Source: Pseudomonas oligotrophica (lineage in GTDB: Bacteria; Pseudomonadota; Gammaproteobacteria; Pseudomonadales; Pseudomonadaceae). From it: a stretch of DNA of 64,000 nucleotides. Positions 37,352 to 44,905 of the stretch are shown piece by piece; position 1 is the stretch's first letter, and each line of letters starts with the position of its first letter. The translations under genes and the position numbers were made by a program. The stretch covers positions 124,001-188,000 of the forward strand of contig NZ_JAKJRU010000003.1 in the NCBI RefSeq assembly GCF_021726475.1, given 5' to 3'. The notes beneath the pieces are model-generated. The model was not told the origin of the DNA, ran no database searches, and saw only the letters and a program-made list of their open reading frames with translations.

Positions 37352-37545
37352 GGCAGGTCCTCGCTGTGCCGCTACGGTTGGGGCAGCTAAAGCGTAGCCT
37401 GGCTATCGGCATCCGCGCATCGCCGGTGCTTGTAGGCGCATCCGTGCGCCCTCGCTCGCCTCTGCAACAGCCGGCAAGCATTGTGCCTTGGAAGGCCGGG
37501 CGGGCTGTTTCATGATCAGCCTTTGCCTGTCGCGTGGTGGCCTGC

Positions 37546-38853
37546 ATGTCTCGATTCTCTCGCCCTTCGGCGTCGGCGCTGGGGCGCTTCCTGCAGCTGG
37601 GCGGTACCGGGGCGCGGATCGCCGGCAGCCTGCTGGTGCAGCGCATCACCCCGGGGCGAACGCGGGTGGACTGGGCGCCGGTCGGCGCGCTGCTCGGCGA
37701 TGCGCTCGGGCAGATGAAGGGGCCGGTGCTCAAGCTCGGCCAGCAGGCCTCGCAATGGCAGGATGTGCTGCCCGAGCCGGTCAGCGCTGCCCTGGCACGC
37801 CTGCAGAACCAGGTGCCGGCGCTGCCGTTCGCCGCGCTGGAGGCGAACCTGCAGCGGCTCTACGAGGGCGAGCTCTACCGGTTGTTCGAGACGATCGAGG
37901 CGCAGCCGTGCGCGGCGGCCTCGCTGGGGCAGGTGCACCGCGCCCGTGACCGCCAGGGCCGGGCGCTGATCCTGAAGATCCAGTACCCGGGCATCCGTGG
38001 CATCTGCGATGCCGATCTGCGGCAGCTGCGCCGGTTGCTGCCGCTCGGCCGGTTGTTCGGCACGCCGCCGGCGCGGTTGGAGGCCGTCTACGCCGAGTTG
38101 CAACGGGCCATCGACGAGGAGCTGGACTACGCCGGCGAGCGCGTCAATCTCGAGACCTTTCGTCGGCATTTCCAGGGCTGGCCGGGCCTGCGCCTGCCGT
38201 TCGCTGCGGCCGAGCTGTGTCGCCCGGGCGTGCTGGTGCTCGAGGAACTGCCGGGTCGCTCGCTGGCGCAGGTCGAGCAGGCGCCGGCCGAGCTGCGCCA
38301 GCGCCTGGCCGAGACGCTCTGCCGCTGGCTGGCCGAGCAGGCCTTCGGCCTGGGCCGGCTGCACACCGATCCGCATCCGGGCAACCTTGCCTGGCGCGAG
38401 ACGGGCGAGCTGCTGGTCTACGATTTCGGCAGCGTGCTGCGCCTGGAGCCGCGCCTCCTGGAAGGCTATGTGCGGATCTTCGAGGCCCTGCGCGGGCCTT
38501 CGAGCGAGGCGCTGGAAGCGGGCTTCCAGCTGCTCGGCGGGCGTCAGCCGGGCAGTGCGCCACCGCACGGGTTGTATCGGCGCATCCACCTGATGCTGCA
38601 CCCCTTGCTGCAGCCCGGTGCGCAGTGGGATTTTCGCCAGGCGGCGCTGCACCAGCGGCTGGCCGAGCTGTTCCCCCTGCTGACGTCGGCGCTCGGCAGC
38701 CTGCAACCGGCCTCCGGCACGCTGCTGGTCAATCGCACGCTGGAAGGCCACTACTGGAACCTCTACCGCCTGGGCGCCTGCCTGCCCATCGCCGACCTGC
38801 TGGCCGGGTACATCGTGCGCTGGCAGCGGGGCGCCGGGCGGCCACAGCCCTGA
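37546..38853 (+). CDS. ABC1/UbiB-family atypical kinase
   Basis: A 435-aa AarF/UbiB-like protein. The KxGQ motif (KLGQQASQWQD, Lys63-Gln66), the alanine-rich nucleotide loop AAASLGQVHRA, LKIQYPGI, the catalytic HTDPHPGNLAW and metal site YDFGSVLRL are all present. ABC1 proteins support ubiquinone or lipid metabolism as ATPases. It is not the canonical ubiB, which normally follows ubiE and ubiJ and has C-terminal TM helices. ATG 37546 is chosen; GTG 37534 is an alternative. Confidence 0.85.
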   Translation: MSRFSRPSASALGRFLQLGGTGARIAGSLLVQRITPGRTRVDWAPVGALLGDALGQMKGPVLKLGQQASQWQDVLPEPVSAALARLQNQVPALPFAALEANLQRLYEGELYRLFETIEAQPCAAASLGQVHRARDRQGRALILKIQYPGIRGICDADLRQLRRLLPLGRLFGTPPARLEAVYAELQRAIDEELDYAGERVNLETFRRHFQGWPGLRLPFAAAELCRPGVLVLEELPGRSLAQVEQAPAELRQRLAETLCRWLAEQAFGLGRLHTDPHPGNLAWRETGELLVYDFGSVLRLEPRLLEGYVRIFEALRGPSSEALEAGFQLLGGRQPGSAPPHGLYRRIHLMLHPLLQPGAQWDFRQAALHQRLAELFPLLTSALGSLQPASGTLLVNRTLEGHYWNLYRLGACLPIADLLAGYIVRWQRGAGRPQP

Positions 38854-38870
38854 TGACGCTGGAGATCGCG

Positions 38871-39572
38871 ATGCAGATGCAATCTTTTCCCGAGGGCTAC
38901 CGCGCCCTGGTGATCGGCGCGTCCGGTGGGATCGGCGCGGCGCTGGTCGCGGCGCTGCGCGAGGACCCGCGCTGTGCGGCGGTGGTCGAACTCGGCCGGG
39001 CCACGCGGCCGGCGCTCGACCTGGCGCAGCCGGCGAGCATCGAACAGGCCGCGGCGCAGGTGGCCGAACGGGGGCCGTTCCAGTTGATCGTCAATGCCGC
39101 CGGCATCCTGCACGCCGAGACCTTCATGCCGGAAAGACGCCTGGCCGACCTGAACCCGGAGCAGCTGCTGGCCACCTTCCAGGTCAACACCTTCGGCCCG
39201 GCGCTGTTGCTGCGGCACTTCTGCGGGCTGCTCGACCGGCGGCGCGGCGTGCTGGCGATGCTCTCGGCCAAGGTCGGCAGCATCGGCGACAACCGCCTCG
39301 GTGGCTGGTACAGCTACCGTGCCTCGAAGGCTGCGCTGAACATGCTGATCAAAACGGCGGCGATCGAGGTCCGGCGCAGCCAGCCGAACGCCGTGCTGCT
39401 GGCCTTGCATCCCGGCACGGTGAGTTCGGCGCTGTCGCGGCCGTTTCGCGGCGGCGAGATCGGCCGGCCGGCGGCCGCGGCGGCAGATGACCTGCTGCGG
39501 GTCATCGACGCCCTGGGGCCGGAGGCCAGCGGCAGCTTCCAGGCCTATGACGGCCAGGCGCTGCCCTGGTGA
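38871..39572 (+). CDS. Short-chain dehydrogenase (C-factor-like)
   Basis: A 233-aa SDR: nucleotide motif VIGASGGIGAALVAAL, IVNAAGILH, catalytic Ser in MLSAKVGS and WYSYRASKAAL with Tyr and Lys, then LHPGTVSSALSRPF. Start ATG 38871 has GGAG six bases upstream; an earlier ATG at 38853 would overlap the kinase stop (TGATG). Either way it is co-transcribed with the ABC1 gene. Resembles CsgA/C-factor SDRs; substrate unknown. Confidence 0.85.
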   Translation: MQMQSFPEGYRALVIGASGGIGAALVAALREDPRCAAVVELGRATRPALDLAQPASIEQAAAQVAERGPFQLIVNAAGILHAETFMPERRLADLNPEQLLATFQVNTFGPALLLRHFCGLLDRRRGVLAMLSAKVGSIGDNRLGGWYSYRASKAALNMLIKTAAIEVRRSQPNAVLLALHPGTVSSALSRPFRGGEIGRPAAAAADDLLRVIDALGPEASGSFQAYDGQALPW

Positions 39573-41033
39573 TCAGCGGCCCTCGCGCGTGACCGGGATG
39601 TCGAAGGCGATGCTCCAGTTGTGCAGCGGGTAGGGCTTGCCGAGCAGGGCGGGGATCTTTTCGGTGCGCTGCATGCCGGGGCGAAATTCGTAGTTCGACT
39701 CGGCGCGCTGCGGGTCGCTGTCGCGCAGCTGGCCGGCGCCGCCGACGTCGAAACTGGCATAGCTGACCCGCGGCTCGCCGACCAGCTCGCGCCCGGCGCG
39801 CAGGCGGACGATGGTGTCGGCGGCCAGCTCCACCGCTTCGATGGGCACCTCGCCCTTGCCGTCGTGCAGCAGGAAGCCCTTGTTCTTCACCTCGCGCGCC
39901 TGGTGGGCGAGGTAGGGCTGGTCGAACGCCAGCGGCGGGCGAGGCACCAGGAAGTCGACCAGCACCTCGCGGCCGGACGCGGTCGCGCCGCGCGGTGCCA
40001 GTGGCGTCCAGCCCTTACCTTCGATGACCACGCGATGGTAGACCTTGCCCAGCATCTGGCCGAACCAGCGATAGCCGTTGGCCGACAGGTGCACGCCCTT
40101 GTCGGGGTAGGGGTAGACCGGCCCGACCAGGTACCAGCCCGGTTCCTGCTCGGCCAGTTCCCACTGGGCCATGCCGACCGCCAGCGAGCCGTCCTTGACC
40201 GAGGACTTGGCGTCGGTCTGGTAGCTGAGGAACGCCGGTGGCTGCTGCTGGCCGCTGATGGCGCGGGCGTCGGCGTTGAGGTCGTCGCGCAGCTGGCGCA
40301 GCTGGGCCTTGTAGTAGTCCTTGTCGTTGCGCCCGCCGCTGGTGTGGCTGTAGTCGTATTCGCCCTGCAGCCAGAAGATCGCGCTGACCGCGTAGCTCGC
40401 GTTCTCGGCATGGGCGAGGTTCTTCGCTTCCTGCATGGCCTGCGGTGCGCGGCGGTACTCGTTGGTGCCGCCGCGCTTGGCCAGCTGTGCGATCGAGCGC
40501 CCGGAGGTGGCGGCATTGCTGGCCAGCAACAGGTGGCCGGGGTCGCTCTTCTGGCCGCGCCGCTTCAGGTACAGGTAGCGGGCCATGTTGAGCGCACCGA
40601 CTTCCACCGACTCGCCTTCCTCCTGGGCATGGGCATCGAGCTGCGCGATCTCGCCGTCGGCCAGCAGCTGCGCGGCATTGCTCTTGCGCTGCACAACTGC
40701 ACGCAGCGGCTGGAAGGCCGCCTGGCCGACCGGCTTGAACTGCGGCCCGCTGAAGGTCGCCGAGCGTGTCGACTCGCCGAGCATCAGGTTGTCATAGCGC
40801 GGCTCGACCGACAGCGCCGGCCAGCCTTCGGCCGCCGACCCCAGCGACTGGCCGAAGGTGAGCACATGGTTGTAGCGGCTGGTCAGCGGCTCGCTGGCGC
40901 GATTCTCGGCATCCAGCCGCTTGGCGGTTTCCTGCTTGTTGCGGGCATCGCGTGCCTGCAGGTCATCGGCGCCGGCAGCCAGGGGCGCGGCAAGCACCAG
41001 CGAGAGGGCAGCGGCCAGGGCGGAGCGGGTCAT
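39573..41033 (-). CDS. Secreted SGNH hydrolase, sialate O-acetylesterase-like
   Basis: A 486-aa exported protein: signal peptide about 1-22 (...APLAAGA), then HVLTFGQSLGSAAEG carrying the GQS nucleophile block of the SASA/DUF303 SGNH family, IFWLQGEYDYSH (block III-like) and DKGVHLSANGYRWFGQ with the Asp/His pair. It probably deacetylates a carbohydrate. ATG 41033. It lies 141 bp downstream of the lipase of the VgrG cassette on the same strand and ends next to the convergent SDR; whether it belongs to the cassette is open. Confidence 0.75.
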   Translation of the reverse strand: MTRSALAAALSLVLAAPLAAGADDLQARDARNKQETAKRLDAENRASEPLTSRYNHVLTFGQSLGSAAEGWPALSVEPRYDNLMLGESTRSATFSGPQFKPVGQAAFQPLRAVVQRKSNAAQLLADGEIAQLDAHAQEEGESVEVGALNMARYLYLKRRGQKSDPGHLLLASNAATSGRSIAQLAKRGGTNEYRRAPQAMQEAKNLAHAENASYAVSAIFWLQGEYDYSHTSGGRNDKDYYKAQLRQLRDDLNADARAISGQQQPPAFLSYQTDAKSSVKDGSLAVGMAQWELAEQEPGWYLVGPVYPYPDKGVHLSANGYRWFGQMLGKVYHRVVIEGKGWTPLAPRGATASGREVLVDFLVPRPPLAFDQPYLAHQAREVKNKGFLLHDGKGEVPIEAVELAADTIVRLRAGRELVGEPRVSYASFDVGGAGQLRDSDPQRAESNYEFRPGMQRTEKIPALLGKPYPLHNWSIAFDIPVTREGR

Positions 41034-41174
41034 AGGCAACCTTGTGCAACGTTCGGGTGCTTTTCGACGCGTTTCGCCGTTCCAAGTTCGATTCGGTGAG
41101 TGATCAGGGTGATTCGCCGGCCTGGGCCGATCGGCGCAACCACCCCTTCGGGCAGTAGGTACCCGTCTCCGGTA

Positions 41175-43325
41175 TCAGGCCATCGCCGGGCTTGGTACGC
41201 CCTGCTGGCGGGCCAGCCCCGCGGCGTTGCGGTTGGCCTCCAGCGCGAGCCACTCGGAGACGAGGTCGGGCAGATCCGTCCGACGCCAGAGATCGCCGAA
41301 CACGTCCGCGGCGCTCAGCGGCCGGTCCGCTTCGCTCAGCAGCCGCTGCCGGGCGCGGTTCAGGGCGTCGCGCTGCCGTGCGGTCAAGCGACGTACCGCG
41401 GTGATGCCCTCGTTGTAGAGCTGCAGCAGCTGCGCGTCGGTCTTGTTGTAGAAGCGTCGGTCATGGCGCTTGCGGATTTCGTGCTGGAACTCGGCGAAGC
41501 TGCGCGGTTGCCAGCTGGCCAGTTCCTCTTCGGCACGGCGGATCAGGTGCTGGATATCCTGGATTTCCCCGGGCGTGAACAGCGCCCCGTCGCGCTCGGC
41601 AACGGCTGCATGCCAGCGCAACAGGGTGGTGAGCATGGCGCGGCTGTAGCCGCTGTCGCTGGAATGCTCGGCCGCCGAGGCCAACTGCTCGATCAGCGCG
41701 GCACGCTGGGGCATGTCGTCCTGCAGGTTCAGCGCGCCGGCATAGCGCGCGCAGGCTTGTTCTTCGATCAGACTGCAGTCGGCCTGCCAGAGCACGGCGC
41801 TCTCGCTGCCTCCACCCGGTTTTCGCGAGACGAAATGGCGCTGCGCACCGTGGTGCTCGTAGGGATCGCCCTCGAGGTTGAGCAAGCCGCCCAGCAGCAG
41901 GGAAATCCCGACCGCCGGAGCGCTGAACAACGCCACCATCCCGGCGGCCGCGAGCTTCCACTCGGCATCCATCCAGACGAAGGGGACCCCAGGGATGGGA
42001 TCGTTGTGGTTGACCAGGCGGTGGTGAGCGAGGCCGCTCGCCGCCTGGACGAAGGCCCGGTCGGCGGCACGGGGGGCGCCGAAGGTGTAGAGCTGAGTAT
42101 CCGTCGTCCAGTGCTGGTTCACCCATTCGGCGAGAAGCAATGCAACCGCTCCGCCGAGGCTGTGCCCGCAGATGACTATGGTCTGCTCCATATAGAACGC
42201 TTCCATATAGCGTTCGACGAAGGCCTTGGCGGCGTTGAACGCGTTATAGAAACCACGATGCGCTTGGCCTGTGCCGTCCTTGATCGGTACTTGGCGGGCA
42301 TCGGCGTCGAGCAAGAAATCCTCCAGCTCAAGCGTGCCGCGCACCGAAATGAGCATGACCTTGTCGCTGTGCGTAATGAAGGCCTGGGTGTTGGATTGTT
42401 CGTCGTGCAGGAAATGGACATCTTCCGGGGTGCGCCAGCCTTTCAGCGCCTCATCCTGATAGCGCTCCGGGTCGTAAGGCATGATTTCCAGACGCTTTGA
42501 ATAAGGCACCTCCTCGTAGATCAAGTCATAACGCGCGCTATCGAACAGTTGCGATTTCTGCAGTTGCGCCAACTGCTCGCGTAGAACATGTCCAATCGAG
42601 CCCGGTTTGATGTAGGGGGGAGGGTTGGATGTATAGGGGATGCCCGATTCGCGAGGCTTGCTGAACGGGGCGTAGGCGAAAGTGCTCATCACGGCCAGGT
42701 GGTAGGCATTCAAGGCGCAGAACGCCTTGCTTCGCGAAAGCAGCGGGCTGTAAGCGCGTAGCGCCTTCACTTCCAGCACATGGTGGCTGTTCGAAGCGAG
42801 CGCTACCCCAGGCTGCTTGCGAGCAGGGCCGGCGTTTTGCTTGAGCATGACCGACGGCCGCGGGCCCCATGTCGCGTCGGGCTCTGGTAGATGAGCCTTG
42901 GCATCAGCGAAGTCACTGACTTCTACGCGATGAAAGACAGCGTTTTCCTGCCTTGCGCGTGCTTCGGCGAGATAAGTCCGGCCGTCTGGCCGGCGCGGGC
43001 CGGAGGGAGATTGTTCGGCGGCTATTTGCAGCGCCGTTAGAGGAAGCGGGAAAGCGTCCCTGAGAGAAAGTTCTTCATACCAAGGATCTGCATATCGCGA
43101 CAGCTTGTCCGAAAGGTTAAGAACTAAGGGGCCGCAATGAGTACTGGCTATTAGTGCAAATCCCTCGCCGTCTAGATTACCTTCGAATGTCTGATCATGC
43201 CTATCGTGAAGCAGATATCGTAGGCCGGCAAAGGGGCGGCCATCTCCGTGTTCATCTACCAATCGAAAGCTGACCTTGTGATTCTGTAGCGGACATTCGA
43301 GGCCCTCCTTGGCCGTGCTATTCAT
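41175..43325 (-). CDS. Class 3 lipase, candidate T6SS phospholipase effector
   Basis: A 716-aa protein. Residues 1-90 form a leader unlike lipases; the lipase_3 alpha/beta hydrolase spans about 300-480 with HRGFYNAFNAA, nucleophile Ser389 in ICGHSLGGAVALLLAEW, then YTFGAPRAAD and NHNDPIPGVPF, which holds the probable catalytic Asp. About 220 C-terminal helical residues follow. No signal peptide, as expected of T6SS cargo. It is the last gene of vgrG-DUF4123-lipoprotein-lipase. AGGAG precedes ATG 43325. The 5' half is AT-richer than its neighbours, suggesting transfer. Confidence 0.82.
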   Translation of the reverse strand: MNSTAKEGLECPLQNHKVSFRLVDEHGDGRPFAGLRYLLHDRHDQTFEGNLDGEGFALIASTHCGPLVLNLSDKLSRYADPWYEELSLRDAFPLPLTALQIAAEQSPSGPRRPDGRTYLAEARARQENAVFHRVEVSDFADAKAHLPEPDATWGPRPSVMLKQNAGPARKQPGVALASNSHHVLEVKALRAYSPLLSRSKAFCALNAYHLAVMSTFAYAPFSKPRESGIPYTSNPPPYIKPGSIGHVLREQLAQLQKSQLFDSARYDLIYEEVPYSKRLEIMPYDPERYQDEALKGWRTPEDVHFLHDEQSNTQAFITHSDKVMLISVRGTLELEDFLLDADARQVPIKDGTGQAHRGFYNAFNAAKAFVERYMEAFYMEQTIVICGHSLGGAVALLLAEWVNQHWTTDTQLYTFGAPRAADRAFVQAASGLAHHRLVNHNDPIPGVPFVWMDAEWKLAAAGMVALFSAPAVGISLLLGGLLNLEGDPYEHHGAQRHFVSRKPGGGSESAVLWQADCSLIEEQACARYAGALNLQDDMPQRAALIEQLASAAEHSSDSGYSRAMLTTLLRWHAAVAERDGALFTPGEIQDIQHLIRRAEEELASWQPRSFAEFQHEIRKRHDRRFYNKTDAQLLQLYNEGITAVRRLTARQRDALNRARQRLLSEADRPLSAADVFGDLWRRTDLPDLVSEWLALEANRNAAGLARQQGVPSPAMA

Positions 43326-43331
43326 CCCTGT

Positions 43332-44063
43332 TTACTCCTTGCAGTTTGGGTATACGGTGCAATCTAGACCGTTCATTTTGAATTTTTTAAATACAGGTGG
43401 TTTTTGGCATCGTTGCCATCCTGTTTTGGGTAGGCAGGGCTTCCATCCTGTTGAAGTATTTATCCAAGTGTTTTTCCGAGATGGACGCTCCGCTGAGTCG
43501 ACTTTAAATGACAGCTGAACATGTTTTTCTGGAAGTTCAAAGCGGGGTAAATACGCCCCAGCATTTTCGCAGATCAGCAGTTTGCTGATCTCGCCTTGTC
43601 TAGATTGCGCTCTACTAAGTTGAAAGAGCCATGTACATTCCGCCGTCTTGCTCAACGTACCGTTCGAGTCGAACCCTGGCGCGCCCTCAGGCAAGGTGTC
43701 GACCAGCACCAAACCACCGTTGTCGTAGGTGCGCTGCCAATCCTTATCGCCATAGCGCCCGTGAATGAACAGGCCGACGCGTGCCAGCTGCATTTCGCAG
43801 AGGCCATCGCGGTAGTTGATCGGAATGCGGAATCGATACTCGTGGGGCGCGCCTTCGAAGTTTCGTTGGAAGGAACGCGTCTGGCTACGGCCATCGCAGC
43901 CGTTGGCGACGCCGTAATGGGCTTGTGCCTTGATGGCGAAGTTGGCAGGGAGTTGGCCTTCGAGCGTGAAGCTGTCGCCTGTCAGCGGGGCGAGCGAGCC
44001 GCAGCCGGAGAGCAGGTTGGTGGCCAGGCTAATGGCCAGCAGGTGCGGGGCATGACGGTTCAT
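43332..44063 (-). CDS. Lipoprotein, candidate immunity protein
   Basis: A 243-aa predicted lipoprotein with lipobox LLSGC (Cys21) after a short hydrophobic signal. No family is recognised; the mature chain carries scattered cysteines (CDG, GLCEMQL, ECTW, ICEN, CLPK). ATG 44063 overlaps the DUF4123 stop by four bases (ATGA), and it ends 6 bp before the lipase start. T6SS lipase effectors are commonly paired with periplasmic lipoprotein inhibitors, so this is the natural immunity candidate. The 3' half is AT-rich. Confidence 0.7.
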   Translation of the reverse strand: MNRHAPHLLAISLATNLLSGCGSLAPLTGDSFTLEGQLPANFAIKAQAHYGVANGCDGRSQTRSFQRNFEGAPHEYRFRIPINYRDGLCEMQLARVGLFIHGRYGDKDWQRTYDNGGLVLVDTLPEGAPGFDSNGTLSKTAECTWLFQLSRAQSRQGEISKLLICENAGAYLPRFELPEKHVQLSFKVDSAERPSRKNTWINTSTGWKPCLPKTGWQRCQKPPVFKKFKMNGLDCTVYPNCKE

Positions 44064-44905
44064 GGGTGGCTGGGCTCCATGTAGGCGACGAAGGCCTGGC
44101 AGCGATCGAAGTGTTGCTCGGGGGATTCGGCGGGGCGGGGCGTCCAGAATGGCTGTGATGCCAGGGCCGGCTGCAGGCGGCCCTGCAGCAGGAAGCGTTG
44201 CTGCTCCAGCGCGTGCCATTGCCAGTGCTCGGCCTGGTCCAGCTGTTCGGCGAGCCAGTCGTCCAGCACGACCTGTTCGGCCAGGGTCGTGGCATGGGTG
44301 GGATGCTCCTGCCAGAGCCACTGCAACAGGTTGTGCTGACGGATCTGCCGCGAGACGTCCGCTGGCTCGGGGAGTTCGAGCCAGGGTGTTGCGAACGGGG
44401 CGGGGCAGGGCCCGGGGCTGGGGTTGTCGAATGTCGACCACGTGCGACCGTCCCAGCACAGTACGCTGGCCAGCGGGCCCAGTAGTGGAGCGCGCTGTTC
44501 GGGTGCCAAGGCGCCGAGGTGGCGGGCGAGGACGCGGTTGTCTTGGAAGCGGTACAGGGCGCGTTGGCCTCGATCGTCGATCAGCATGCGCGCTTGCCAG
44601 TGTTGGCGCAGGGCATCGAGGTCGATGCTGTCGGCGCTGGCCAGCCAGCCCCAGTTGCGCTCGGGGCTATCGAGCATTGGCTGCAGCGCGACGAGGTCCG
44701 TGTCGTCCAGCCGGAGCAGCCATGGGCCGACGTTGGCCAGGTCGGCGAGCTCGGTGCCCAGGTAGAGATTGACGTAGTCGCGCATCAGGTCGGCTGCGAA
44801 CAGCTCCCTGACGGGGTCGGGTTCCGCCAGGCTGTCGATGACCAGCAGCAGTTGCCGTTGCTGCCGGTGCTGTTCATCCAGCCACGGGTCCAGGCGAGCG
44901 TTCAT
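44060..44905 (-). CDS. DUF4123 T6SS effector adaptor
   Basis: A 281-aa DUF4123 protein. The N-terminal part (LLLVIDSLAEPDPVRELFAA, LYLGTELADLANVGPWLLRL, NWGWLASADS) is the conserved domain; these chaperones load an effector onto its VgrG. ATG 44905 overlaps the VgrG stop by ATGA and has GGGAG upstream; the TTG at 44926 is less likely. Its place between VgrG and the lipase marks the lipase as the delivered cargo. Confidence 0.87.
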   Translation of the reverse strand: MNARLDPWLDEQHRQQRQLLLVIDSLAEPDPVRELFAADLMRDYVNLYLGTELADLANVGPWLLRLDDTDLVALQPMLDSPERNWGWLASADSIDLDALRQHWQARMLIDDRGQRALYRFQDNRVLARHLGALAPEQRAPLLGPLASVLCWDGRTWSTFDNPSPGPCPAPFATPWLELPEPADVSRQIRQHNLLQWLWQEHPTHATTLAEQVVLDDWLAEQLDQAEHWQWHALEQQRFLLQGRLQPALASQPFWTPRPAESPEQHFDRCQAFVAYMEPSHP

